DNA of 64,000 nt from Megaleporinus macrocephalus (GCA_021613375.1 CM038709.1:40682656-40746655); one strand, 5' to 3'; shown: positions 32,868-43,740, counted from the stretch's first letter. Notes: generated by a model not told the origin, from the sequence alone. Program-made: numbers and translations.

Positions 32868-33915
32868 GAGGTTAAGGTTAGGTTTAGGTGTAGGTGCAGT
32901 ATTATATTGGACACTGAGGTTAAGGTTAATGTTAGGTGTAGGTGTAGTATTATATAGGATACTGAGGTTAGGGTTAATGTTAGGTTTAGGTGTAGTATTA
33001 TATGGGATACTGAGGTTAAGGTTAGTGTTAGGTGTAGGTGTAGTATTATATAGGATACTGAGGTTAGGGTTAGGTTTATGTGTAGTATTATATGGGATAC
33101 TGAGGTTAAGGTTAGTGTTAGGTGTAGGTGTAGTATTATATAGGATACTGAGGTTAGGGTTAGGTTTATGTGTAGTATTATATGGGATACTGAGGTTAAG
33201 GTTAGTGTTAGGTGTTGGTGTAGTATTATATAGGATACTGAGGTTAGGGTTAGGTTTATGTGTAGTATTATATGGGATACTGAGGTTAAGGTTAGTGTTA
33301 GGTGTAGGTGTAGTATTATATAGGATACTGAGGTTAGGATTAGGGTTAGTATTAGGTTTAGGTTTAAATACTGTAAGGTTTAGGTTTAGTTGTAGTATTA
33401 TATAGGATACTAAGGTTAGGGTAAGGGTTAGGTTTAGTATTATATAGGATACTGAGGTTAAATTAAGGGTAAGGGTTAGTTTTAGTACTATACAAGATAC
33501 TGAGGTTAGGGTTAGTGTTAGGTTTAGGTGTAATATTATATAGGATACTAAGGTTAGGGTAAGTCTTAGGTTTAGTATTATATAGGATACTGAGGTTAAG
33601 ATAAGGGTAAGGGTTAGGTTTAGTATTATATAGGATACTGAGGTTAGGGTTAGTGTTAGGTTTAGGTGTAATATTATATAGGATACTAAGGTTAGGGTAA
33701 GTCTTAGGTTTAGTATTATATAGGATACTGATGTTAAGATAAGGGTAAGGGTTAGGTTTAGTATTATATAGGATACTGAGGTTAAGGTAAGGTTTAGGTT
33801 TAGGTGTAGTATTTTATAGGATACTGAGGTTAAAGTAAAGGTAAGGGTTATGTTTATTATTATATAGGATACTGAGGTTAAGGTTAAGGTTAGGGTTAGC
33901 ATTAGATGTAGTGTT
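32868..33915 (+). repeat. TTAGGT-rich minisatellite, array 2, with higher-order units
   Basis: It has the same GATACTGAGGTTA unit as array 1. Between about 33001 and 33330 a 90 bp dimer is repeated with an exact 90 bp period (TAGGATACTG ends at 33060, 33150, 33240 and 33330). Around 33520-33745 a different ~137 bp trimer is duplicated. No coding function. Confidence 0.95.
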
Positions 33916-33981
33916 ATTGAGCTACAGTAATGCAGACATCAATAGAAACCTTTGGATGACCTTACTAATAGAGTGAGACAA

Positions 33982-33982
33982 A

Positions 33983-34011
<29 letters not shown>
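33982..34011. repeat. (GT)n microsatellite
   Basis: About 15 GT units shortly after array 2. Confidence 0.95.
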
Positions 34012-34014
<3 letters not shown>

Positions 34015-34827
34015 GAAAAACACAGTTGTCTCCTTGCCATTTCAGTCCAACTGCTGAAACCAAGTAGGAGGGAACGTGCTTGCTTTGTTACAAAGGTAAG
34101 TACTGTATTTAAACTGTGGCGAGATCACACGCTCTGGATTGCTTTCTCTGCCATGGAGGTGGAAAACATGACTAAACGCGGCAGTGAAAGCGGGTAATTG
34201 CGAGTGAAATCCAATCAAGGTGTGTAATATGTGTTTTCCACACAGTGAAACGGACCTTCAACTCTTTTTTTCCCTCTCATAACAGGCCTGTATCGCTCTT
34301 GCGTTGAGTTTCACTGATGTTCAGTTGTGTGACTTTAGGCGCCTAAAACCTTATTCTATTCTTACATATATGTTGTCCAGCCACTTCTAATTTGCTGAAC
34401 AAGCCATAAAATAAAAAAATTGATTTACATTGCTGTAGTTTAATAATCAGTACATATAACTGATATACCGTGAACCTCAAACACTGTTGTTTGTATTCCA
34501 ATTACAAATCCGGCAAAAGAGCGGTGGTGGAAACCAGCAGATACCAATATCCCAAACTGTTACAGTCTTTAAATTACACCCCAAAGCATATAGCAGCCTA
34601 GCAGCCTAGCATTGTGTGGTCATCACAATGGTTCACTATAAACTAGCCAATCAGAGCAGAGCTCATCAAATTATTCATGAGCCCATCAAAAAAGGGAAAG
34701 CAGCTCATTTCGTAGGGTGTAAATGGTCTGGGCATTTTTTACTTAGACCAAAGTCAAACACCTTCTATGCAGCACATTAAAAAGCAATTAAAAATATCAA
34801 TGTAAAAGAGTCAATGCATTCCATAAT
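34012..34827. other. Unique stretch
   Basis: No repeat or gene is recognised. A small tandem AGCAGCCTAGCAGCCTAGC lies near 34590. Confidence 0.4.
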
Positions 34828-34986
34828 AGTTGGACCAATAGAAATTGGAATAAAGATAATGCTTCCAAAAAATGCTTCAAATAAAAGTTTTTTAAATGAA
34901 CTTACATTAAAAGTCAAGAAGGTTTTCGCTCTCTCCTGTAAACTTAGCATTTACCTGTTTTTCTGCTTTGGATAGTGATGATATGT
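34828..34986 (-). mobile_element. Copy 5 of the small palindromic MITE, truncated
   Basis: GTTGGACCAATAGAAATTGG, ACTTACATTAAAAGTCAAGA, GCTCTCTCCTGTAAACTTAG and GGATAGTGATGATATG match copy 3 in order. The left portion is missing and the sequence is diverged. Confidence 0.65.
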
Positions 34987-35090
34987 AAGTGAGCTCTACA
35001 CTGATTGGCTGCCCTAAGCAGTCCAGGCTGAAACATTCCTTCTAACTGCAATCTGAAGGGGCGGAGCTAAACTGTTACAAGCATAATGAC
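34987..35090. mobile_element. Interspersed repeat X, diverged copy 3
   Basis: GAGCTCTACACTGATTGGCT followed by CTGAAACATTCCTTCTAACT and GGGGCGGAGCTAA parallels the 6800-6915 copy. It directly abuts the MITE at 34828-34986. Confidence 0.5.
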
Positions 35091-36164
35091 ATTTACAATT
35101 ACATTATAGCCTTTTATTTCAATAGAGCATGGAATATTTCCATTATACGGGATCCTTCATCCTGATTCAGCGAGGGTTTTCATCGTGCTTGTCTCAGAAT
35201 TCTGAGGATATCAAAGCTTCCTCAGGAATGACTGATCTTTGAAAGATCATCCGCTCTTTACCCCGACCACGAGTTCTCGCTCTGAGCACACAGTCAGCGT
35301 CAAAGGGCGGCTTTGTGATTTATTTGGACTTCAGGCTTTAATGTTTATTTAAGCAAAAGCTTCCTTTTCACCAGCTCGGCGTTGACTGCTGACGTAGCAG
35401 AGTCCCGTCGGGGTGAAAAGTTAAGTGCTGAACGGTTGTCATCGTGAAGCTGGGTGCTGGAGGGCAGACTTGGCAGGTCGCCCGGCGATGCTTTGTTGAA
35501 ACCGAATCCACGTGTGTACTTCCTGCTGCAGATAGAACAATCACTTAATCTGTAGGTGATGTCGAAACGGTGGGACCTACGCCAGGGAACGGGGTCAGGA
35601 GGTGACATCAAGGGGTTTTGGCCTTAAATTCACAATAGGTTGGGTTAAAGCATGGCTTGGAAACATATGCGCACAACTTAAAGGCTTGAAAATATAATTC
35701 TTGTTGTAGTTTGATTCTCCATCTTTGATTGAACATCTGTTAGTTGATGCAACAGCATTGTCGTTTAGTGTTCTCCTCCAAGCGTGTTGAGCTGTGCCAT
35801 GATGTTGGACATACTGGAGCTTCACGTGTCTCAGAGAAAGCATCTACTGCCTACTGCATGGATTCAGGATACCTGGCAAAAAGCTGGTCAGTGTTAGAAA
35901 AAATATCTAAAATAACATCTGAATGGAGCTTCTAATGAATAACGAGATGTTTACAGTGGCGGTCTGACGTCTTGTGTTAAATGATGTTGGTAAGATGGTG
36001 GATGTTGTGCAAATACTAAACACTAGCACACTGAATGAGCTCAACTGCTGTACTGGTCCAGCAGTGACCACTGGGTCCAGTCTAGCACCTACTGACAATA
36101 TAGTGGATTTCGAATGCAGCAATAAGGTTCTGGTAGGTCACAGCTTTCTGGAGTCATGCTGACT
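35091..36164. other. Unique stretch with possible degraded transposon
   Basis: The 35160-35620 part is balanced in composition, without repeats. The 35985-36120 part (AACTGCTGTACTGGTCCAGC, CACTGGGTCCAGTCTAGCAC) resembles 46240-46300 (GACTGCTTTATCTGTGAAGC, CTGGGTCAAGTCTGGTACG), so both may be decayed copies of one repeat. No gene is recognised. Confidence 0.4.
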
Positions 36165-36430
36165 GTAGTGCATCCCACAGCTACTGGAGGGTGCATGGGG
36201 GAGGATCTATAAACCCATCACAATAGTCACAGGTGGTCCCACAGATGCCCAACTGGCTTCAAGTCTGGGGAATTAGGGGTAAAGGGTAGTTCTTGGAAAT
36301 CTTGGTCAGCTCTTCCAACCAATATGGGACATTTCTATATGTGTGATGTGTCGCATTGTCTTGCTGGAAGATCCCATCCGTCCCAGGGAAGACATTCAGC
36401 ATGTATGGTCCTGAGGTAATGACTGTCTGT
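36165..36430 (-). mobile_element. Decayed DNA-transposon-like repeat
   Basis: TCCCACAGATGCCCAACTGG, TCAAGTCTGGGGAATTAGGG and GTCGCATTGTCTTGCTGGAA match a fish repeat whose reverse complement encodes a DDE-type transposase. I recognise the nucleotide pattern but am not sure of the family name. No open frame survives. Confidence 0.5.
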
Positions 36431-36439
36431 TAAACACTG

Positions 36440-36938
36440 TTGGAGGACTGACCATCAGGGCCTCCTCCCCTCCCATCATCAGCCAGCTCTTCTGTCCATC
36501 TGTGTCTACTGCTACACCCTCAGTTACATTACTGTTCCATCCAGATGTACCAGCATTGAGATAGGATGGGACTGTTTCAGCTCACGCCCACTTTACATAA
36601 AGACTCAGTCAGAGACTGCCTCAGTCAGAGACTGCCTCTACCTGTGCAGCTTCTAAAGCTTTGCTATCCAGATTTCAAACAAAGACTCTTTTCTTTGGTA
36701 TTTAGTTCATTAAACTGTAAATACTGTTTGACCAGAGGAGGATGGGTCTCCATATGTGAGTCTTGGTTCCTCCCAAGGTTTCTTCCTCCAGTCTGAGGGA
36801 GTTTGTCCTTGCCACTGTTGCCTCTGTCTTGCTCATTGGGGGACATATGTTATAACTGTCTGTTTTTTAAAACTTCTGTAAAGCTGCTTTGAGACAACAT
36901 CGTTGTAAAAAGCGCTATACAAATAAACTTGACTTGAC
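36440..36938 (+). mobile_element. Fish retroelement 3' end (GCTGCTTTGAGACAAC type)
   Basis: TTGGTTCCTCCCAAGGTTTC, GAGGGAGTTTGTCCTTGCCA, TCTGTAAAGCTGCTTTGAGA and AAAAGCGCTATACAAATAAA in order form a 3' end found very widely in fish genomes. It ends in the CTTGACTTGACT short tail. A local duplication, CAGTCAGAGACTGCCTC twice, lies at about 36605-36640. Confidence 0.75.
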
Positions 36939-38139
36939 TATGACTCGGCTGTGTATTAAAATGGACAGAGGTCCATCACCTAGTCATAATATGTGAAGCA
37001 TTAAGCAGGACGAAGATGATTTAGAGACTTAATCAAGCAAGATGTATCAAATTCAGGCTCTTAGTGCTGATTTGTCAATTTACTTTGGTCTATTTTCAAT
37101 TTAGATTGTGTCCAGTTGGCTACTAGATGGAGGTCTCAATGTGCCCACATAGGCAGAGATGGATGATGCTTATTATTTACTTATTTTGTAACCCCCCCCT
37201 CCACCCATTGCTCCGATCCAAGCAATCTACCCAAGCAGAAGTACTCTGGCTTGCTTCGATTAAAAACTGTGATGCAGTGACCGATTCTGCTTTAGCGCAG
37301 ACCTTTTGTACGTCCCCGTTTGATGGCGTCTAATGCATCCCGGCTCCGAGGCTACCTCTATCAGAGTCTCTGCACTTTCCTCTCAGATTGGATCAGTGTG
37401 TAGTTCAGCAGTACTCCTCTTCAACAAAAGACGCATGCAGAATAATAAACGTCACAGTAGTTTCCGAGAAGCGCTCAGGAGGCTACAGTAAGTGGGGAAT
37501 GTGTAGCCGAGGTTTGAGGTACACGCATAAGCGAAAACAAATAGCTTCCAGTTCCAGCGGAGGGCGAGTCAATCTCACTGAGTGGCTTCTTTACATATGC
37601 CTGCGGAGTGTTTCAAATTAGCCTCAGCCTAAATACACACGACAGCCCGTTTCCTTCCTTCACTTTAAACACAGATACGTTTGTGAGACAAGTAGATTTT
37701 TGGATGAGTCTCTGGTTTTGCCTTCACTGACACAACTCTGCATTGATTTTATTGTTTGTTTGTTTTTTTTTGTGTAAAATTTTGCATTTGAGGTCCCAAA
37801 GTAACAAATAATTTTGAAATAATTATAAAAAAGAAATACAGTACAATTAGTTTTAAGGGACTGTTAAGTCTACATGTCTACATGTCCAGTCCTATTACAA
37901 TATGGAATACAAACCAAAGTTCATTGACTACTAGGCCAACTTTCATTGGTGCACCATGATGATGTTACATGGTTGCAGTGGAGTCAGTTCTATGAAAAAT
38001 AAAAACTTTTGAGTGACGTTCCAGCCAAAGCTGGAAAAGACTAAAAGAGATATTGAAGTTAATTGCAATATTTAGTTCTCTGTCTCCCACTCAGTGGACG
38101 AAAGAGAGTTTTTTAACATCCAAAACAGAAGAGAACAAC
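36939..38139. other. Unique island
   Basis: No repeats are seen between about 37130 and 37720, and composition is moderate, so a conserved non-coding element is possible. The rest is AT-rich. The two short open frames (37127-37333 and 37388-37621) have no recognised domain. Confidence 0.4.
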
Positions 38140-38448
38140 AACTTTCTTAACTTGTAATGTAAATTAATGTAAAGAAGCTATATTGGAAGTGAACTTGGAG
38201 CATTTCTATTGGTCTATTCATCATGAAACTTTCACAGGATATAAAGATCAGCTGTCAAATTTAAATGACAGATGAAGAGAATCTGTGAGAATTTCATGAT
38301 GAGGGGACCAATAGAAATGCTCCAAAATAGCTTGGAAAAAATTCTGGTTCCATTGACTTACATTGAAAGTGAAGACGTTTTTTGGCCTCTCCTATAAATT
38401 TGCCGTTTTTGAAATAACTTGCTTTTCTTTGGACAGTGATGATATACT
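38140..38448. mobile_element. Copy 6 of the small palindromic MITE, fold-back form
   Basis: Two pieces of the family face each other. The left arm has TTGGAGCATTTCTATTGGTC and CATCATGAAACTTTCAC (about 38195-38237). The right arm has GTGAGAATTTCATGATGAGG and CCAATAGAAATGCTCCAA (about 38287-38330). About 50 bp lie between them. The right half then continues as a normal reverse copy to TTTGGACAGTGATGATATAC. Confidence 0.82.
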
Positions 38449-39569
38449 GTGACAACTTATATATTCAATCAAGCTTTTGATTCTTTTTTGGTTGTTTGTT
38501 TGTTTATTTATTTACTTTTATTCTGTTATTTTACCCTTTCAAGGCAGGCCACTAAACAAATAACAATAAACCAAATAATGTATAATTATACATGCAGGCG
38601 TAAGTAACTTGCATGTTCACATTTTAAAATTTCAGTGTTTTGAGGGTTTTGAAAAATGTTATGCTGTAATCTTAAATTTTGGGCCGAGATATCAATTTAC
38701 AGTATTAATATCTTACTTAAGATTTAACATCCAATTTTTAAATATAAGGTATTCTCAGCATTTCACAGATTTTTTTTCTGCTATTTGAGAACAATCTACA
38801 TCTCGTTCATCATTCTGTTCATCTAGCTTTTCTTCGTGTGTAGGGCTTTAATTTTAATTGCCTATGAAACTGCATGTATACTTCCTTTTTTAATTTTTTT
38901 TTTAAACCAAACTGGTTTTATATTGCTGAAAATGCTGCTTTTACACTTCTGAGCAATAAGGAGCACATATGGCAGCTTTGTTAGCTTAAATGCATTTAGC
39001 TATACATTTAGCTATAAACTAAATATATAGCAAAACAACTACAAAACCTAATCTAAAGATTTTTCAGGCTATAATGGTCGTAATATAGCGTAATAAAAGT
39101 GCCCTCAGTGAGGAAGACAGGACCACAACACGCTCTCAGGAAACACAAGAGCTGGACACAGGGCAGAGAGGATAGGAAGCGGCCGTCTGGCCTGCACTGA
39201 TTGGAGCATTGCTGGAGTGCGTCCAGAACAAGCCAAGCCGACCTTGACTCGTCCTTTAGTTTGCTCCAAGTGTGCACTCCAGAGGGGCTAAGTGCTTACG
39301 AGTGGATGGGAATGAAGCCGTGTAATCATATACCACCCCCGTCGGATATTCCCTGCCTCTGCGGTGTCTCCTGCAGCAGCGGAAAACAGTCATCTGCTAA
39401 TTCACTCGCTTCCAGTGCAATCATACAATTCCCCAACTGGTGCATTTCTCAGCTTTTGCATGAAAGGCAACACCTAGACTTTCTCCTGTGGTGAACTGAG
39501 CTCTTTTTTTCTTTATGTAACAAGTATTTAGACACACCGTGTGCCTCAGCAAGTTATGGTTGTTGTTAG
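38449..39569. other. AT-rich unique DNA, then GC-richer island
   Basis: 38450-39050 is AT-rich with homopolymer T runs. 39070-39500 is more balanced (CCTCAGTGAGGAAGACAGGA, GGAAGCGGCCGTCTGGCC) without any repeat signature. Overlapping frames on both strands lack known domains. Confidence 0.4.
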
Positions 39570-39670
39570 AGATGGAAGGATCGATCAGCTATGTATCGTA
39601 TCGGTCGATTTTAAAATATTAAAATATGTGATCGGCTGATATTTCGCCAATTTAGCCAATCCCGAGAGTT
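39570..39670. mobile_element. hAT-type element, left end
   Basis: It begins TAGAGATGGAAGGATCGATC. The reverse complement of the element's right end at 41937 reads CTAGAGATGGACCGATCAAC, giving matching terminal inverted repeats. Flanking 8-mers GTTGTTGT (left) and GTCATTGT (right) agree at 6 of 8 positions, as for an aged 8 bp hAT target duplication. Confidence 0.68.
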
Positions 39671-39782
39671 GATCAGAATCAGAATCAGAAATACTTTATT
39701 GATCTCAGGGGGAAATTGCAGTTATTACAGTAGCAATAGAATAAACACTCTAATAAAAGAAATTTGCAATATGTAAACATAT

Positions 39783-40975
39783 AAAAAGTCTTATAATACA
39801 ATAGAATAATAAAATAATAAAATATAAAGTGACTGTGGCGCATATATAAGTCTTATAATACAATAGAAGGATAAAATATAAAGTGACTGGCACATATATA
39901 AAGTAATATAATACGCTATAAGAATAAAATATAAAGTGACTGTGGCTCATATATAAAGTCTTATAATACAATAGAAAAATAAAATGTAAAGTGACTGTGG
40001 CACATATATAAAGTCTTATAATACAATAGAATAATAAAATAATAAAATAAAAAGTGACTGTGGCACATATATAAAGTCTCATAATACAATAGAAGAATAA
40101 AATATAAAGTGACTGTGGCACATATATAAAGTCTTATAATAGAAGAAAAAAATATAAAGTGACTGTGGCACATATATAAAGTCTTATAATAGAAGAAAAA
40201 AATATAAAGTGACTGTGGCACATATAGAAAGTCTTATAATACAATAGAAAAATAAAATAATAAAATATAAAGTGACTGTGGCACATATATAAAGTCTTAT
40301 AATACAATAGAATAATAAAATAATAAAATATAAAGGGACTGTGGCACATATATAAGTCTTATAATACAATACAATTATAAAATAATAAAATATAAAGGGA
40401 CTGTGGCACATATATAAAGTTTTATAATACAATATAATAATAAAATAATAAAATGTAAAGTGACTGTGGCACATATATAAAGTCTTATAATACAATAGAA
40501 TAATAAAATAATAAAATATAAAGTGACTGTGGCACATATATAAAGTCTTATAATACAATAGAATAATAAAATAAAATATAAAGTGACTGTGGCACATATA
40601 TAAAGTCTCATAATACAATAGAAGAATAAAATATAAAGTGACTGTGGCACATATATAAAGTCTCATAATACAATAGAAGAATAAAATATAAAGTGACTGG
40701 CACATATATAAAGTCTTATAATACAATAGAAGAATAAAATATAAAGTGACTGTGGCACATATATAAAGTCTTATAATCCAATAGAAGAATAAAATGTAAA
40801 GTGACTGTGGCACATATATAAAGTCTTATAATCCAATAAAATAATAAAATATAAAGTGACTGTGGCACATGTATAAAGTCTTATAATACAATAGAAGAAT
40901 AAAATATAAAGTGACTGTGGCACATATATAATGTCTTATAATCCAATAGAAGAATAAAATATAAAGTGACTGTGT
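39783..40975. repeat. ~55-64 bp VNTR inside the LINE 3' region
   Basis: About 20 units, in plus-strand terms AGTGACTGTGGCACATATAT, then AAAGTCTTATAATACAATAG, then AATAAAATATA. Length varies from about 46 to 64 bp by gain or loss of an AATAAAATAATAAA block. Long minus-strand frames here are products of the period. Confidence 0.95.
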
Positions 40976-41104
40976 CTATAATAATAAGTACAGATATACT
41001 GTATACAGCAGTAAGAGTTTAGAAGTAAGAAGTTATTGCACATTTGAGTTCTTACATACATAATTAAATTATTGTTCTACTGGTATCACTGTACATGTGA
41101 AAGG

Positions 41105-41220
41105 TGTCGTATGTTAAGGGAGGAGTTATAAAGTCTGATAGCCACTGGTAGGAATGACCTCCTGTGTTGTTCTGTAGTGCATTTTGGCTGAATGAGTCTT
41201 GCACTGAATGTGCTCCTGCG
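41105..41220 (-). pseudogene. LINE ORF2 C-terminal remnant (PVAIRLYNSS motif)
   Basis: On the minus strand this segment translates to a short tail containing RRSTFSARLIQPK and RRSFLPVAIRLYNSSL. This is the conserved C-terminal end of the reverse-transcriptase ORF in Rex/CR1/L2-type fish LINEs, and it is equivalent to the SFFPHAIRLLN block at 14150. Only about 38 codons remain. The RT and endonuclease domains are absent, as expected for 5' truncation during insertion. It reads straight into the LINE 3' region and its VNTR. Confidence 0.72.
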
Positions 41221-41240
41221 TCTATGGCGTTAAACAAATG

Positions 41241-41937
41241 AGCCTAATTTGTATTTCCAGCTAGCGTTTCATCTAGCAAGAGGATGAAAGCCCTCCATGA
41301 AAACACCACCGACCAGGTCCCTGCAATTCCTATCTGAACCACTAGGTGGAAAAACATACTGTTTCATTTTCTTCAGATTGACTAAAGCAGTGGCCTCGCG
41401 AGAACAGTTTATGGCATTCGCTGCATGTGCGGATATCATCCGTCTGGCATCGTCTGTCTGGCAGTATTTTACCGTATGTGACACAGACTCATCCAGGGCC
41501 TTCTTTAACATCTGTACATCAGTAAAATCAATGTGCCTCGTGGGGGAACCAAAACAATAACAAATAACACTACTAATCTGATACGGTACTTCAGAGAACA
41601 CCACGCAGCTGAACACAGTGAGTATCAGCAAACAGCAGAGCTAGCACGCACAGCTAGCACAAAACAAACAACCCAGAACACCATGCAGACCAGATCTGAC
41701 CGGTACGAGCAGTACAGCAGCAGTAACAGTCAGAGAGCTGAGCAAGTGACTGAGTTTATAGCACTAGATAACTACGTTTCAACCATGTTTTATGAACTGC
41801 TTGCACTAATAATTGCATGTAGTCCTGCCGTGGCATGTAGCCCCGCCTCAGAACGTTATCGGTTATTGGCCGATCGCTTTGAAAGGTGATCAGTGATCGA
41901 AATCAGCCTCAAAAATGTTGATCGGTCCATCTCTAGT
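41241..41937 (+). mobile_element. hAT-type element, right part
   Basis: This is the continuation of the element that starts at 39570. It holds a BED-finger transposase remnant and ends with AACGTTATCGGTTATTGGCC, AGTGATCGAAATCAGCC and the terminal GATCGGTCCATCTCTAG. It is internally deleted, so non-autonomous. Confidence 0.72.
41533..41889 (+). pseudogene. hAT/ZBED-type transposase fragment (partial BED finger)
   Basis: The frame has PRGGTK near the start followed by NTTNLIRYFREHHAAEHSEY. This looks like the second half of a BED zinc finger in hAT transposases and ZBED-like proteins, with the two His residues in HH context. Further on VTEFIALDN resembles the start of the next conserved block, after which the protein is cut. 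The first two Cys ligands, the DDE/RNase-H catalytic region and the hAT dimerisation domain are missing. The apparent start is a GTG with no meaning. The 5' part of the exon is disrupted by upstream sequence. It lies between the matching ends of a hAT-type element, which supports its origin. Confidence 0.68.
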
Positions 41938-42044
41938 CATTGTTTTGCTGGGGTATTTAAATGCAGTTGTATAATTATATATTAATTACAGTGTTATGTC
42001 AATGTAATCAGGTAGACTGTGTCAGACTCTTGTCACAAAGCAAG

Positions 42045-42600
42045 TGGTTGCTAATGTGTCACTATGATATTCCAGGTGGTTGCTAGGATTTTGCTAGATT
42101 ATTTGCTATGAAATCCCAGGTGGTTGCTATGGTTTTCCTAGGCTTTTGCTGTAGAATCCCAAGTGGTTATTAAAGTGTTGCAAAGCTGTTGCTAGGTGGT
42201 GTCTAACGTGGTATCCTAGGTGGTTTCTAAGATGTTGCTAGACTGTTGCTATAGTATCCCAGGTGGTTTTTATGTAACTGTTAGGGCATCACTATGGTGT
42301 TCTCAGGTGGTTGCTAGGATGTTGCTAGATTATTTGCTATGAAATCCCAGGTGGTTGCTAAGGTTTTCCTAGGCTTTTGCTGTAGAATCCCAAGTGGTTA
42401 TTAAGGTGTTGCAAACCTGTTGCTAGGTGGTGTCTAACGTGGTACCCTAGGTGGTTTCTAAGTTGTTGCTAGACTGTTGCTATAGAATCCAGTATCCAGG
42501 TGGTTTCTATGTAACTGCTAGGGTATTGCTATGGTTTTCATAGGTGGTTACTAAGGCATTGTCAGGTCATAATATTGTATCCTATGTGGCTATGTGGTTG
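42045..42600 (-). repeat. CCACC-type minisatellite with ~231 bp higher-order unit
   Basis: Reverse-orientation units (AGGTGGTTGCTAGGATTTTG). A block beginning TGCTAGGAT at 42081 recurs at 42312, an offset of 231 bp, with TTTGCTATGAAATCCCAGGT and GGTGGTGTCTAACGTGGTA in the same order. Confidence 0.88.
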
Positions 42601-42620
42601 TATATATACAAACACACAAC

Positions 42621-42893
42621 ATGGGAATTTATGATATCTTCCATGACATGTTTATGATACTGTTTTGTCAATGTTCAAGTGAAGTGGTAATAATAAACCA
42701 CTGAGAATGATGTTGGTGGGGTACCCATTGTAAAAATAGTAATATATCATCCACACTACCGGTCAAAGCACTCACTCGGAAGCCAAGGTGACCCGCATCT
42801 CCCTCTTTAGTGTGCTTCAGTATGGATACTGCGTTGTGCCCCAGGATATGTACAGCTAAAGATCGTGCTTCATCTTTATATCCGCTCTGTCTA
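42621..42893 (+). repeat. 270 bp duplicated segment, copy A
   Basis: It matches 46781-47053 with a constant offset of 4160 bp and only scattered substitutions. It includes CCATGACATGTTTATGATAC, GATGTTGGTGGGGTACCCAT and CTCACTCGGAAGCCAAGGTG. Neighbouring minisatellite text on the left also matches, so the original duplication was larger. Function unknown. Confidence 0.92.
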
Positions 42894-43740
42894 TGATACC
42901 AGTCTCGCTACACGCCGGACTATCCAGCGCGTGGGGCCGAATCCTAATGTTTTATCGATCCGTCCGAGGATGAAGCGTTTCAATCATGGCAGCGACTCCT
43001 GCGCCTTCCAGCCTGGCAAAGGTTATTGTAATCAATACGCAATAACCATAATAGCCCCCTCAGCCACGCTTCAATGGCATAAAGGAACAATCATGCAAAT
43101 CCTCAGACCCCCAGGTTACCGGAGCAATGACATCAGCATCTATGGAGAGGTTTCCGAAACGTCCCTCCTGACTTAACCCTGTAACATCTTAACGCCCTGA
43201 GGGTTGCACTGGTCAGAGCCTCATACTGTGATTATTATGGCAACAATATACTTTATAATACTTGACCTTTTCACAATACATATTAGTGTGTACTGTATAA
43301 CTTTCCAAGGATTGAAAATACACAGGAATGTAACAGTAAATGAGTATTGACAATAATAATTATATATTGGCAACAATAATTATATAACAGTAGCGAGGAG
43401 TAGAATCAATATGTCACCATACGATACAATTCAATACCACACATTGACCATTTGTGCTTACACACAACAGAGTGTAACCTCTGCATTTATCTGTGCAATT
43501 GTTATGACCTGGTCTAGATCAGACCATAACATAATTAAAAAGGTGTCTGTGCCCTTTCGGTTCCCCCAATAGACCGTCATTCAATTGCAATGATAACAGA
43601 CATGTTTATTAACCTAAATTCAAGTAAGAAGTTAAAGTAGAAAAAAGGAAAAAGAGAAAATAATAAACAAACCAAGCTAACTAAGGGTTAAAGGAAAAAC
43701 GAAACTTACTTAAACACAAAACAGAAAACCAAATACAATA
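42894..43740. other. Unique island then AT-rich DNA
   Basis: 42894-43180 is balanced, CpG-containing, repeat-free DNA (for example CGCCGGACTATCCAGCGCGT). A 103-codon frame (42865-43176) spans it but shows no known domain. ATGCAAAT, an octamer-type motif, is present at about 43093. It may be a conserved non-coding element. After 43200 the DNA is AT-rich and unremarkable. Confidence 0.4.

Larger units (their letters stand above)
39671..41240 (-). mobile_element. Rex-like LINE copy inserted in the hAT element
   Basis: Read on the minus strand it runs from an ORF2 C-terminal remnant (41105-41220) through a 3' region that includes a ~55 bp VNTR. It finishes with a terminus at 39671-39720 whose plus strand is GATCAGAATCAGAATCAGAA then ATACTTTATTGATCTCAGGG. 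The repeated GATTCTGATT tail is typical of fish Rex/CR1-type LINEs. The copy splits the hAT element, so it inserted later. Confidence 0.8.

Noticed and set aside
36165..36430. Host coding sequence
   Set aside because: The sequence follows a known interspersed-repeat pattern in complement and has no continuous frame.
40184..40813. 209-codon minus-strand frame
   Set aside because: It is inside the ~55 bp VNTR of the LINE and is purely periodic, with no membrane protein or other family resemblance beyond composition.
41269..41631. 120-codon minus-strand frame
   Set aside because: It is antisense to the hAT BED-finger remnant and shows no family resemblance.
42865..43176. 103-codon plus-strand frame
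   Set aside because: Its first part lies in the 270 bp duplication and is not maintained in the other copy, which diverges after about 42893. No known domain.
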